Assembly: GCA_033722375.1 (NCBI GenBank)
Contig: JAWVZB010000118.1
Coordinates: 1-9,148, forward strand
Direction of reading: 5' to 3'
Length of the DNA: 9,148 nt
Source of the DNA: JAWVZB01 sp033722375
GTDB lineage: Bacteria; Actinomycetota; Nitriliruptoria; Nitriliruptorales; Nitriliruptoraceae
Every line of letters begins with the position of its first letter. The stretch's first letter is position 1. This document shows, one piece after another, positions 1 through 7,541 of this stretch. Below the pieces are notes generated by a model. It was not told the origin of the DNA. It saw only the letters and a program-made list of their open reading frames with translations, and did not search any database. The position numbers and the translations under genes were made by a program.

Positions 1-2973
1 CTCGCCGCCCACGACCTCGCGCTGTTGACCGCCCGCCGGGACCGGGACCAGGCCAGCGACCAGGAGACCGCCGCCCGCGAACGCGCCGCCGCGTCCACGC
101 TGGCTCAGGCCAAAGAGCGTCTCGGCGAGCACGAGCGCAAGCTCGAGCGGCAGGCCCCGCGCGCCGAGGAGGCCCAGGCGACCTACTACCGCCTGTCGTC
201 GCTCCTCGAGCGACTCCGCGGCACCGCCGACCTGATCGAGGCGCGCCGTCGCCACCTCATCGAGTACGTCGAAGAGCCGCTGGCGGGGCGTCCGCCGCAG
301 GAGCTCCGCGCACAGGCCGAGCGGCTCGACGAGCAGCGTGCCGAACGCGAACGGGAGCGTGAGCAGCAGCGAGCTGCGCTGGAGGATGCCGCCACCGAGC
401 GTCGCGGTGCCGAGCAGCGCCGGCGCGCCCACGAGCAGGAGCTGCAGGAGAAGGCACGGCAACGCGCCGAGCAGCGCGAGCGGATGCTGCGCTGGGAGGG
501 AGAGGTCTCGGCGCTGCGGGGCGCGATCGCCTCGGCCGAGGCCGAGCTCGGTCGCGTCACCGCCCAGCTCGAGAGCCTCGACACCCGCGTAGGGGACGCC
601 CAGGACAGCGTCGACGAGGTCCAGCAGGAGATCCAGGGCCTGGATGCCCGCGAGGTCGAGCTGACCGCCGAGCTCGAGGCCACCGAGACCGAGGTCGCCC
701 GCGCCACGACGGCCGTCGAGGAGCTCGAGGACGCGCTGACGGCCCTCGAGCGCGAACGTTCGTCACAGGCCGCCCGTGCCGAAGCGCTGCGGGCCGCCCT
801 GGCCGAGCGCGACGGTGGTGTCTCGGCGCTCCTCGACGCCGACCTCGACGGCATCCTCGGTGCCGTTGCCGACCACGTTCGCACCGACGCCGATGTCGGC
901 CCCGCACTCGCGGCGGCGCTCGGTCCGCTCGGGGAGGCGGTGGTCGTCACCTCGCCCGACCAGGCGCGGCGAGCGGTCGCGTGGCTCCGCGACGTCGACG
1001 CCGGCGCAGCCGTGGTGCTCGCCGCGCGCCCCGCCCGGATCCCGTCACCGGACCTGGACGAGGACGCCCGCGAGCAGCTCGACACGGCCGGGGCGGTGCC
1101 AATCGCGGACCACCTGGCCCCGGCAACGGACGACGAGACCTCGCGCCGGGTCGTCGCTGCGATCGCGGCCGCCCTCACGGGCACCTACCTCGTCGACGCC
1201 TGGGACAAGGCCGTCCTGCTGCACGGCCGCAACCCCGGTCTCACCTTCGTGACCCCTGACGGCGACGTCGCGGGTCCCCGCGGGTACGTCGGTGGGCAGG
1301 CGCCGCAGCGGTCCGCCGTACTGACCGCGGCGGCGGCCGAGGAGGCCGAGCAGCGAGCACGTGAGCTCGGGGCACGCATCGAGACCCGGACCGCCGAGCT
1401 CGAAGCTGCACAGGCCGAGCTCGCAGAGGCACGGCAGGTGCACCGCGAAGCGACGCTGGCGATCAACGAATCCGATGCGCGGATCACCGGGGCTGCCGAA
1501 CGGCTCGCCCGCCTCCACAAGGAGCTCGTGACGCTGGCGAGCCAGCGCGAGGTGGTCGCCGCCCAGCACGCCGAGATCAACGAGGTCCTCGAGCGCGACC
1601 GTGCGGCGCTGTCCGAGCTCAACGCCCGCGGCCCCGAGCTGGACGTCGAGGAACCCGAGGTCGACCCCGCCGCGGACGAGGTCGCGGCGGCACTCGACGA
1701 GCAGCTCGAGGCTGCTCGCGAACGCGAGCTCGACGCGAGGGTGAAGCTCGAGCGCATCACCGAGCAATGCCGTCACCTCGAGCTCCAGGCGATCGAGCTC
1801 CGGCGCGAGGCCGACGAGGTCGAGCTCGCTCTCGAGGAGGCTGCCCGCCGTCGTGATGCCCGTCGCCGCGGGATCGCCCGGTGCGGTGAGCTCGCGGCCT
1901 TCTGCCAGCTCGTCGTCGAGGGTCTCGAGCGTTCGATCGAGGAGGCGCAGTCGGAGCGGGACCGGCTCCAGCAGGCGATCAGGAGCGAGCGGCAGGAGGT
2001 CGAGCAGGCGCGCGCGGCCGTCGAAGCCGCCGCCGAGGACCTCGAGGCGGTCCGGGAGCAGCGTCACGCCGCGGATCTGCGTCGCGCCGACCTCGAGCAC
2101 CAGCTCGAGCAGCTCACCGCCCGGATCCGTGACGACTTCGGTCTGTCACCGGACGAGGTGGCGGCGGAGCATCCCGACGCCGCCCACTACGAGCGCGCCC
2201 CGCTCCAGGAGCGCGAGGACACCCTGACCCGCAAGCTCGGACTGCTGGGGCGGGTCAACCCGCTGGCGCTCGAGGAGTTCAAGGCGCTCGAGGACCGCCA
2301 CCGCTTCCTGTCCGAGCAGCTCGACGACCTGCGACGCTCGAAGCGCGATCTCGAGCAGGTCGTCATCGCCGTCGACGGCAAGATCGAGCAGATCTTCGCC
2401 GACGCCTACGAGGACGTCGCCCGTGAGTTCGGCGACATCTTCGAGACCCTGTTCCCGGGCGGCAAGGGCCGGCTCGTGCTCACCGACCCCGACGACATGC
2501 TCACGACCGGCATCGAGGTCGAGGCGCAGCCGCCCGGCAAGAAGGTCAAGCGCCTGTCGCTCCTGTCCGGCGGGGAGCGGTCGCTGACCGTGCTCGCGTT
2601 CGTGTTCGCGATCTTCCGGGCCCGCCCGAGCCCGTTCTACGTGCTGGACGAGGTCGACGCCGCGCTCGACGACGTCAACCTCCAGCGGCTGCTGGCGGTC
2701 ATCCAGAGCTTCAAGGGCTCGAGCCAGATCATCATGGTCACTCACCAGAAGCGCTCGATGGAGATCGCCGACATGATGTACGGCATCACCATGGGCTCCG
2801 ACGCCGTCACCAAGGTCGTCGCCGAGCGACTCAGCGAGCGCGAGCAGCAGGAAGAGCGAATGGCGCCGGCCGACGACACCGTCGTGCTCGACGACACCGA
2901 GGTCGAACCCGCCGCGGACGGGGACGAGGCCGAGGACAGCGAGACCCGCGACGAGGTCCACGCCCCGGCGTAG
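1..2973 (+). CDS. smc: Chromosome segregation protein SMC, 3' part (N-terminus outside window)
   Basis: SMC is the ATPase of the bacterial condensin complex (with ScpA/ScpB) and organises and segregates the chromosome. The frame is open from base 1, so the gene starts upstream; 990 residues are visible, against about 1,150-1,200 for the family. The Walker A head is missing. In visible-residue numbering there is a Glu/Arg-rich coiled coil at 1-270, a hinge domain at about 271-430 ending near GPRGYVGG, the returning coiled coil to about 790, then the C-terminal ATPase lobe. That lobe has the ABC signature LSGGE (855-859), Walker B YVLDEVDAALDD with catalytic Glu884, and the H-loop His915 in MVTHQK. 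The conserved GRVNPLALEEF stretch lies near 750. After about 940 comes an acidic Asp/Glu tail, a common non-conserved extension. The TTG at base 25 is only an internal codon. The smc-ftsY order is typical of actinobacteria. Identity is certain; the start is not in view. Confidence 0.97.
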   Translation, partial: LAAHDLALLTARRDRDQASDQETAARERAAASTLAQAKERLGEHERKLERQAPRAEEAQATYYRLSSLLERLRGTADLIEARRRHLIEYVEEPLAGRPPQELRAQAERLDEQRAEREREREQQRAALEDAATERRGAEQRRRAHEQELQEKARQRAEQRERMLRWEGEVSALRGAIASAEAELGRVTAQLESLDTRVGDAQDSVDEVQQEIQGLDAREVELTAELEATETEVARATTAVEELEDALTALERERSSQAARAEALRAALAERDGGVSALLDADLDGILGAVADHVRTDADVGPALAAALGPLGEAVVVTSPDQARRAVAWLRDVDAGAAVVLAARPARIPSPDLDEDAREQLDTAGAVPIADHLAPATDDETSRRVVAAIAAALTGTYLVDAWDKAVLLHGRNPGLTFVTPDGDVAGPRGYVGGQAPQRSAVLTAAAAEEAEQRARELGARIETRTAELEAAQAELAEARQVHREATLAINESDARITGAAERLARLHKELVTLASQREVVAAQHAEINEVLERDRAALSELNARGPELDVEEPEVDPAADEVAAALDEQLEAARERELDARVKLERITEQCRHLELQAIELRREADEVELALEEAARRRDARRRGIARCGELAAFCQLVVEGLERSIEEAQSERDRLQQAIRSERQEVEQARAAVEAAAEDLEAVREQRHAADLRRADLEHQLEQLTARIRDDFGLSPDEVAAEHPDAAHYERAPLQEREDTLTRKLGLLGRVNPLALEEFKALEDRHRFLSEQLDDLRRSKRDLEQVVIAVDGKIEQIFADAYEDVAREFGDIFETLFPGGKGRLVLTDPDDMLTTGIEVEAQPPGKKVKRLSLLSGGERSLTVLAFVFAIFRARPSPFYVLDEVDAALDDVNLQRLLAVIQSFKGSSQIIMVTHQKRSMEIADMMYGITMGSDAVTKVVAERLSEREQQEERMAPADDTVVLDDTEVEPAADGDEAEDSETRDEVHAPA

Positions 2974-3000
2974 GAGCCGTCGGCGGGGGAGCGGTCGGCT

Positions 3001-3019
3001 CGCTGGATACCGTCCAGCG
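3001..3019 (+). terminator. Hairpin between smc and ftsY (possible weak terminator or attenuator)
   Basis: In the 77-bp gap there is a perfect 7-bp stem, cgctgga (3001-3007) and tccagcg (3013-3019), around a 5-base loop. A weaker 6-bp stem, gagccg (2974-2979) with cggctc (2996-3001), precedes it and shares its last base, so the two compete. No T-tract follows, so this is not a classical intrinsic terminator. It could be a processing site, a partial terminator modulating ftsY, or chance in GC-rich DNA. Confidence 0.35.
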
Positions 3020-3050
3020 GTGACTGTCCCCGACACCTCCGGAGCCCCGC

Positions 3051-4190
3051 GTGGAGCTGATCGTCCTCATCGTCGTCATCGCTGTGGCGCTCGTCGTGCT
3101 CGTCGGCGCCTATCTCCGGTCTGGCCGCAGGGGTGGCGGCACCGACACCCTCGAGCGAGGAGAAACCGCGACGACCGAGGTCCCGCCCAAGGACGCTCCG
3201 GCCGCACCGGCGGAGACGACCCCGGAAGCAGAGGCACCCGCGGCCCCCGAGGTCGAGCTCGTCGAGGAGCTCACGCTCCGCGAGCGCTTCGCCCGTCGGC
3301 TCACGCGGACCCGCAACGTCCTCGGGACCGGCATCCTCGAGCTGTTCGGGAAGGGCGTCACCGACGAGGCCTGGGAGGGGTTAGAGGAGGCGCTGATCTC
3401 CGCTGACGTCGGGGTCGAGGCGACGCTCGAGCTCGTCGAGGACCTCAGGCGACAGGCACGCGAGCAGGGCGTCACCGACGGCGAGGGCGTGGTGCGGCTG
3501 CTGAAGGCCGAGCTCAAGGAAGCGCTCGGCTCGGCCGACCGGACGCTCGCACGCTCGGCTGACGACGACCCGACGGTGTGGATGCTCACCGGGGTGAACG
3601 GCACGGGCAAGACCACCACGATCGGCAAGCTCGCCGCCATCGAGTCTCGCGAGGGACGCACGGCCGTCCTGGCCGCCGCCGACACCTTCCGTGCCGCGGC
3701 CGCAGACCAGCTCGAGAAGTGGGGCGAGCGCGCGGACGCCAGGGTCGTGCGCAAGGACGAGGGCGCCGACCCCGCCTCGGTCGCCTACGACGGCTACATG
3801 GCGGCGAAGGCCACCGACGCCGACGTGCTGATCGTTGACACGGCGGGGCGGCTCCACAACCGTCGCGAGCTCATGGAGGAGCTCTCGAAGGTCAAGCGCG
3901 TGGTAGAGAAGCAGTCGGGCCCGATGGAGGAGATCCTTCTCGTGCTCGATGCCACCACCGGCCAGAACGGCATCCAGCAGGCCCGCGCGTTCCTCGAAGC
4001 GGTCGACGTCACCGGGCTCGTCCTCACCAAGCTCGACGGCTCCTCGAAGGGCGGGATCGTCGTGGCCGTCCAGCGCGAGCTCGAGATCCCGGTCAAGCTC
4101 GTCGGGGTGGGGGAGGAGATCGACGACCTCACCGTCTTCGACCCCGACGCCTTCGTCGACGGACTGTTCGCCGACGTCGCCACCACCTGA
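3051..4190 (+). CDS. ftsY: Signal recognition particle receptor FtsY
   Basis: FtsY is the SRP receptor GTPase. It docks ribosome-SRP (Ffh) complexes at the membrane and hands nascent membrane proteins to SecYEG. The protein has 379 residues. Residues 2-22 form a hydrophobic helix, so this is a membrane-anchored FtsY as in other actinobacteria, followed by a basic patch and an acidic Ala/Pro/Glu linker (about 30-75). The NG domain follows: N-domain helices at about 75-165, then P-loop GVNGTGKT (181-188), insertion-box motif DTFRAAAADQL (211-221), G3 DTAGR (263-267), G4 TKLD (326-329) and GVGE (352-355), ending with FDPDAFVDGLF. The start is GTG, with Shine-Dalgarno GGAG at 3041-3044 six bases upstream. 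It lies 77 bp after smc on the same strand and may share its transcript, though a hairpin sits between. No key motif is missing. Confidence 0.97.
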   Translation: MELIVLIVVIAVALVVLVGAYLRSGRRGGGTDTLERGETATTEVPPKDAPAAPAETTPEAEAPAAPEVELVEELTLRERFARRLTRTRNVLGTGILELFGKGVTDEAWEGLEEALISADVGVEATLELVEDLRRQAREQGVTDGEGVVRLLKAELKEALGSADRTLARSADDDPTVWMLTGVNGTGKTTTIGKLAAIESREGRTAVLAAADTFRAAAADQLEKWGERADARVVRKDEGADPASVAYDGYMAAKATDADVLIVDTAGRLHNRRELMEELSKVKRVVEKQSGPMEEILLVLDATTGQNGIQQARAFLEAVDVTGLVLTKLDGSSKGGIVVAVQRELEIPVKLVGVGEEIDDLTVFDPDAFVDGLFADVATT

Positions 4191-4216
4191 GCCGCGGGCA
4201 TGACCGCGTCCGCGGC
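4191..4216. terminator. Hairpin between convergent ftsY and acyltransferase genes
   Basis: A perfect 7-bp GC stem, gccgcgg (4191-4197) with ccgcggc (4210-4216), encloses a 12-base loop. It begins immediately after the ftsY stop and ends 7 bp short of the convergent gene's stop codon. The position suits a bidirectional terminator. There is no T-tract on either strand, so this is a weak or Rho-assisted candidate. Confidence 0.4.
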
Positions 4217-4222
4217 AAACCG

Positions 4223-5281
4223 CTAGGCCTGGTCCCCGGACAGGTCCTCGGCAAGGGCGTCTGGCAGCGCGTCGGTGCCGCGGGTGTCGACGATCCACTC
4301 GTCGATCCGGTGCCACCAGTCATCGAGCCACTCCCGGCGGGCGCCCTCGCCCTCGGGCACGTCCTCCGCCTCGACCCGCCAGGAGGCGACGTCGATCTCG
4401 GCGTTCAGCGGGAGGCCACGCCACAGGTCGATGGGTCGGGACAGGTCCTCGAGACCAGTGTGGGCCACGAAGATCACGTCCGCGTCCGGAGCCGCATCGA
4501 GTGCTGCGAGTGTTCCGGCAGGGCGGGGACTCAGGACGTGCCGCATGCGACGTGCCCGGTCGGCGCGCTCGTGGTCGCCCATCTCTTCGAGCTTGGCGAT
4601 CGACCGCTGTCGGCGTCGCTGGGTGAAGTTCGCACCTTCGGGGAACAGCACGAGTGCGTCGCCGGGCTCCATCCCGGTCGCCAGTCGCCGGATCGCCGTC
4701 AGCGCCTGGTCGCCGCCTCCGGCTACGAACGACGAAGGGAGTCGGTTCAGCACCGTGTCGAGCAGCGGCTCCCACTGCAGCAGATCCTTGAGGACGATCC
4801 GTGGTCGGTGGCCGGAGACGAGCAGTTCCTCGACCAGCAGGAAGGAATCGCCCGGACCGGCGTGCCGGCTGAGCACTATGACGGGGCGGGTCTCGGTCGT
4901 GGTCGGGTCGTTGTCGAAGGACGGGTCACGGTCGCTGACGTCGAAGCGGATCGACAGGACCCCCCGGGCGGCGTCCACCACGCTGGCGAGCGCCCACCCC
5001 AGCAGCTCGTAGTGCCGGCGGCGGAACTCCTGGTCTCGCCGCCGTCCGAAGCCTGCGCGGACCCACAGCAGGAACGCGCGGACCAGCGCGACGGACTCGA
5101 CCGACATGTAGACCGCGAGGAAGACCAGCAGCCGCGCGGCGCGGTCCTTCATGCCCAGCGCGGTCGAGACGAGCCACGCCCCGAGCACCAGGAAGGGCAG
5201 GCCCAGGGCGAGCACGATCGCGGCTCCAAGAACCACCGGCGCCAGGACGACGCGCCGGAACCAGCGGGGCGGAACCCTCAC
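4223..5281 (-). CDS. Membrane-associated 1-acylglycerol-3-phosphate-type acyltransferase (PlsC/LPLAT superfamily)
   Basis: This protein of 352 residues probably transfers an acyl chain from acyl-CoA or acyl-ACP to a lysophospholipid at the membrane. It shows the superfamily motifs: HX4D as HAGPGD (His140, Asp145), the substrate-binding motif LFPEGANF (212-219), and HVLSPRPAG (248-256), which resembles the LPR-type motif of LPLAT/LCLAT-like enzymes. Two hydrophobic N-terminal segments, about 11-38 and 50-75, anchor it. The frame stays open upstream, but the start chosen is GTG at 5281-5279. It overlaps the patatin stop as GTGA and has Shine-Dalgarno GGAG (bases 5287-5290) five bases ahead; homology-like features begin there. 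The stop-start overlap implies translational coupling to the phospholipase. The exact acceptor (lysophosphatidic acid, lysophosphatidylglycerol or another) cannot be read from sequence. Confidence 0.85.
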   Translation of the reverse strand: MRVPPRWFRRVVLAPVVLGAAIVLALGLPFLVLGAWLVSTALGMKDRAARLLVFLAVYMSVESVALVRAFLLWVRAGFGRRRDQEFRRRHYELLGWALASVVDAARGVLSIRFDVSDRDPSFDNDPTTTETRPVIVLSRHAGPGDSFLLVEELLVSGHRPRIVLKDLLQWEPLLDTVLNRLPSSFVAGGGDQALTAIRRLATGMEPGDALVLFPEGANFTQRRRQRSIAKLEEMGDHERADRARRMRHVLSPRPAGTLAALDAAPDADVIFVAHTGLEDLSRPIDLWRGLPLNAEIDVASWRVEAEDVPEGEGARREWLDDWWHRIDEWIVDTRGTDALPDALAEDLSGDQA

Positions 5282-6111
5282 GCCCGCTCCGCGAGGTAGT
5301 CCGCGGTGGCTTCGTACGCGCTGGTGATACGCGGCCCGACGGCTGTGGCGTCCCGGTAGTCCAGCTGGGTGCGGACGTCGTCGTAGCGGACCGGCTCCGA
5401 ATCCCCGGTCGGGAGCACGTGGACGTCGACGTCGTCGGGGATCCGTGCCAGCTCCTCGTTGAAGCGGTTGCGCCGCGCGATCTCGAAGGTGACCAGCCCG
5501 ACCTCGAGGACGGAGGTCGGCTTCTCGAGTGGCACCTCGATTCGTCCGACCTGGAGCACGTAGACGGTCCGGGCGCCCTGCGCCAGTGCGCGGCCGAGCG
5601 GGATGCTGTGCACCAAACCACCGTCGTAATGGTGCTCGCCGTCGATCTCGACCGGCGGGAACAGGCCCGGGACGGCCGAGGACGCGAGCACCGCCTCCGC
5701 CAGCGGGCCGGTGGTGAACCAGCGGGGCGCTGCCCGCTCGATGCTGGCGGCGACGCACTGGAACGGGATGCTCAGCTCCTCGAAGGTGGCCACGGGGAGT
5801 GCCTCCGTCAGCATCCTGCGGAGCTCACCGAGGTCGTGCAGGTGGGTCCGGGACCGTGCGAACGTGCGGATCCGCCGCACCAGCGAGCTGTCGAACGGGC
5901 CGCCGTCCGCGAGATCGCGCCACAGGCTCTCGAGGCGCCCCGGCGCGACCAGCGGGTCGGCGGCGACCATCGCCCCGTTGATCGCACCCACCGAAGTGCC
6001 GACCACGAGGTCGGGGCGGACGTCGGCCTCAGCGAGGGCGCGGAGCATCCCGACCTCGGCGGCGCCGAGCATGCCGCCCCCGCCGAGCACGAACGCGATG
6101 TCTGTGGGCAC
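5278..6111 (-). CDS. Patatin-like phospholipase / serine acylhydrolase
   Basis: This is a bacterial patatin-family protein of 277 residues, expected to remove acyl chains from phospholipids or other lipid esters with a Ser-Asp dyad. It has the oxyanion-hole glycine run GGGGMLG (10-16), nucleophile elbow GTSVG with Ser40, and catalytic Asp163 in the DGG motif (163-165). The segment ASSAVPGLFPPVEI before the Asp is also typical of the family. No signal peptide or membrane helix is evident, so it is probably cytoplasmic or peripheral. The start is GTG: an in-frame TAG lies four codons upstream, the GTG places the glycine loop at the usual distance, and no good Shine-Dalgarno is visible. It overlaps the downstream acyltransferase by four bases and lies 79 bp after the DUF4097 gene. 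That gap shows no clear promoter. The true substrate is unknown; RssA/YlbK-like proteins share this layout. Confidence 0.9.
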   Translation of the reverse strand: MPTDIAFVLGGGGMLGAAEVGMLRALAEADVRPDLVVGTSVGAINGAMVAADPLVAPGRLESLWRDLADGGPFDSSLVRRIRTFARSRTHLHDLGELRRMLTEALPVATFEELSIPFQCVAASIERAAPRWFTTGPLAEAVLASSAVPGLFPPVEIDGEHHYDGGLVHSIPLGRALAQGARTVYVLQVGRIEVPLEKPTSVLEVGLVTFEIARRNRFNEELARIPDDVDVHVLPTGDSEPVRYDDVRTQLDYRDATAVGPRITSAYEATADYLAERA

Positions 6112-6190
6112 GACACGAGGCTACGTCGACCCGTCGCGACGATCGGGGCCCGCTGGACGGCACCTCCCTCACGGGGCGGCCGTCGTCCCC

Positions 6191-6964
6191 TCAGCTTCCG
6201 GCGACGCCGAGGACGAGGTCGCCGGACATCGACTTGGCATGGATCTCGACCACGGGCGCATCGGGATCCGGCTCTGATCGCCCGCCCCGGGTGCGGGTCT
6301 CGCCGGTCATCGACTGGAAGTCGTAGCGGACGCGACGGCCGGGGACCACGTCCACGACGAGATCCCCCGACATCGACTTCGCTTCGAGGGTGCGACCGCC
6401 GAAGCGCTCGATCCGGAGGTCCCCGGAGGCGGTTCGCAGCGACACGTCGTCCTCTGCGGTACCGATCGTCACATCGCCCGAGGCGCTGGTGCAGGTCACG
6501 TCGTGCTCGGCGAGATCGAGGCGGACGTCGCCGGACGCGGTCGTGATCGTGGCGTCGCTTCCGCAGCAGGCGACCGTGACGTCGCCGGAGGCAGTCTTGA
6601 CCTCACAGCGCCCCCTGACGTGACCGATACGGGCGTCCCCGGAGGCGGTCCGCAGCCTGAGGTCGCCGAGCCGCACGTCGCTCGTGACATCCCCCGTGCC
6701 GAGGGCCGCGTCGAGCGAGGAACCCTCGGGGGCGCGGATGGTGACCGTGTCCACGGCTGCGCGGAAGCGCCCAGAGGACTCCTCAACGATGTGGAGCGAC
6801 GTGCCACTGAGCTGGACCCGAACCTGCTCGGGGTGGCGCCCCGCCAACTCCACGGTCACCTGGTTGTGGGTTCCGCTCGGGACGAGGTGGAGGTCTGCCT
6901 TGGACAGCCGGACCTCGATCCGGAGTGGATCGGGCCCGAGGTCGAACGTCTCGATCCTGCTCAT
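6191..6964 (-). CDS. DUF4097-type beta-strand-repeat protein
   Basis: This protein of 257 residues is dominated by the repeat TASGD/SMSGD: 106-110, 124-128, 142-146, 160-164, 178-182, 197-201, 218-222 (degenerate, SMTGE) and 245-249. The first five are exactly 18 residues apart. This is the pattern of DUF4097 (putative adhesin-like, right-handed beta-solenoid) proteins, whose function is mostly unknown. There is no signal peptide, membrane helix or sorting signal, so this copy appears cytoplasmic. A Cys-Cys pair (133-134) and further Cys at 120 and 158 lie on or near neighbouring turns. The frame is open 26 codons further upstream, but ATG at 6964-6962 is chosen because Shine-Dalgarno GGGGAG (bases 6973-6978) lies 8 bases ahead and the ATG overlaps the RHH gene stop as ATGA. 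The tight coupling suggests that the two proteins are made together and may act together. Confidence 0.85.
   Translation of the reverse strand: MSRIETFDLGPDPLRIEVRLSKADLHLVPSGTHNQVTVELAGRHPEQVRVQLSGTSLHIVEESSGRFRAAVDTVTIRAPEGSSLDAALGTGDVTSDVRLGDLRLRTASGDARIGHVRGRCEVKTASGDVTVACCGSDATITTASGDVRLDLAEHDVTCTSASGDVTIGTAEDDVSLRTASGDLRIERFGGRTLEAKSMSGDLVVDVVPGRRVRYDFQSMTGETRTRGGRSEPDPDAPVVEIHAKSMSGDLVLGVAGS
6218..6649 (-). repeat. Intragenic repeat coding for eight (T/S)(A/M)SGD beta-turn units
   Basis: Eight copies of a short motif (gcctccggggac and variants on the minus strand) encode T/S-A/M-S-G-D turns. Five units are spaced by exactly 54 bases, then 57, 63 and 81 bases. The first five are ASGD and the last three MSGD or MTGE, dividing the solenoid into two parts. 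These are protein repeats within the DUF4097 gene; sequence between units is diverged, so this is not a recent tandem expansion. Confidence 0.8.
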
Positions 6965-7410
6965 GTGTGGAACTCCCCGCTCGCGCCGCCTCGCCGCGGC
7001 GGCTTGGTGTGTGCCCGTGCGGACAGCGTGTCGACGACCCACGAGTTGATGGAGTCGCCGGCCGTGGAGGCCTCCTCCTCGACGAGACGCTTCAGGCTCT
7101 CGGGCAGCCGCAAGGTCAGGCGGGCCTCGACGTCGTCGGGTGGGGGCGGTGGAGCCGGCGGGCCCTCGGCCCGGACCGTGAGGTGCGGCTCCCCGTCACG
7201 GAGGACCACCTCGACGGTGTGGGTCGGCAGTTGGGCGTCGATCTCGGTGGCGGCCTGCTGTGCGAGGTCGAGTGCCAGCGTCGAGACGGCGGGGCGCAGT
7301 GCCCCGACGAGCAGCTCACCGGCCGAGGCGACCGCGTCGTCGCGGCCCGCCAGCAGGAGCTGCTCCTCGAGGGCTGCCTCGAGCTTGGTGAGTGCGGTGG
7401 TGACGTCCAT
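6961..7410 (-). CDS. Ribbon-helix-helix (HicB/Arc-like) DNA-binding protein with N-terminal extension
   Basis: The protein has 149 residues. The C-terminal part is a ribbon-helix-helix domain: strand EARLTLRLP (96-104), helix A about 104-117, and helix B INSWVVDTL (121-129), with the small turn between them. This is the DNA-binding fold of Arc, MetJ and HicB-type antitoxins, in which paired strands of a dimer read the major groove. Residues 1-60 look helical and Ala/Leu-rich, 64-80 form a likely beta hairpin (HTVEVVLRDGEPHLTVR), and a proline-rich linker (84-91) joins the two parts. The extension makes it longer than simple RHH antitoxins, and no HicA-like toxin lies next to it. The start ATG overlaps the upstream small ORF stop by one base (TGATG), and the stop overlaps the DUF4097 start by four. 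It is likely the regulator of the palindromes at 7542-7579. Confidence 0.82.
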   Translation of the reverse strand: MDVTTALTKLEAALEEQLLLAGRDDAVASAGELLVGALRPAVSTLALDLAQQAATEIDAQLPTHTVEVVLRDGEPHLTVRAEGPPAPPPPPDDVEARLTLRLPESLKRLVEEEASTAGDSINSWVVDTLSARAHTKPPRRGGASGEFHT

Positions 7411-7517
7411 CAGCGCCGCTCGGTCCGGTCGACCCGGGGGCGCCGGGGGCGGTGGTGGTAGCGACTGAGGTCTGCAGCGCGGGCGCGGCGCAGGTGCTCG
7501 GTGGGGGTGAAGAACAT
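7410..7517 (-). CDS. Small Arg-rich hypothetical ORF (35 aa, or 45 aa from an upstream ATG)
   Basis: I do not recognise this ORF. From ATG at 7517-7515 it encodes 35 residues beginning MFFTPTEHLRRARAADL, with a strongly basic Arg/His/Pro-rich end. It stops with TGA that shares a base with the RHH start codon (TGATG), which argues for real translation and coupling. About nine in ten third positions are G or C, matching the neighbours. The chosen start has Shine-Dalgarno GGAG (bases 7523-7526) five bases ahead. An in-frame ATG at 7547-7545 would give 45 residues. It lies about 7 bases after a GATAAT-like -10, so a leaderless start there is also possible. It could be a functional microprotein, a partner of the RHH protein, or a leader peptide that sets translation of the RHH gene. 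Confidence 0.6.
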   Translation of the reverse strand: MFFTPTEHLRRARAADLSRYHHRPRRPRVDRTERR

Positions 7518-7522
7518 GTTCG

Positions 7523-7526
7523 CTCC
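7523..7526 (-). promoter_or_regulatory. Ribosome binding site of the small ORF
   Basis: GGAG on the minus strand, five bases before ATG 7517-7515. It favours the shorter 35-residue product over the ATG at 7547, which has no Shine-Dalgarno because promoter and operator sequence lies directly upstream of it. Confidence 0.5.
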
Positions 7527-7541
7527 GGTCTGTCGTTGCTG

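Noticed and set aside
186..2100. Long minus-strand open frames opposite smc (332 and 351 codons) and similar ones opposite ftsY
   Set aside because: They are Ser/Arg- or Leu/Gly-rich translations of the complement of a clearly coding GC-rich gene, have no recognisable domain, and reflect a lack of stop codons in high-GC DNA.
5282..5758. Upstream extension of the acyltransferase frame to a 511-codon ORF
   Set aside because: The extra N-terminal part is Arg/Pro/Gly-rich shadow sequence of the patatin gene on the same strand. The GTG at 5281 has a ribosome site and a stop-start overlap.
6172..6190. gggg...cccc inverted repeat just after the DUF4097 stop as a terminator
   Set aside because: Only four base pairs with a long loop and no T-tract, which is too weak to call.
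6218..6649. CRISPR or tandem DNA repeat
   Set aside because: The repeated unit is a short coding motif within one reading frame with diverged sequence between copies. It encodes beta-turns of the DUF4097 protein.
6965..7042. 26-codon N-terminal extension of the DUF4097 protein
   Set aside because: It overlaps the end of the RHH gene in another frame and is Arg-rich shadow sequence. The internal ATG has a GGGGAG site and an ATGA overlap.
6961..7410. HicAB-type toxin-antitoxin module
   Set aside because: The RHH domain is antitoxin-like, but neither neighbour resembles HicA, RelE/ParE or another known toxin. The small upstream ORF lacks any toxin motif.
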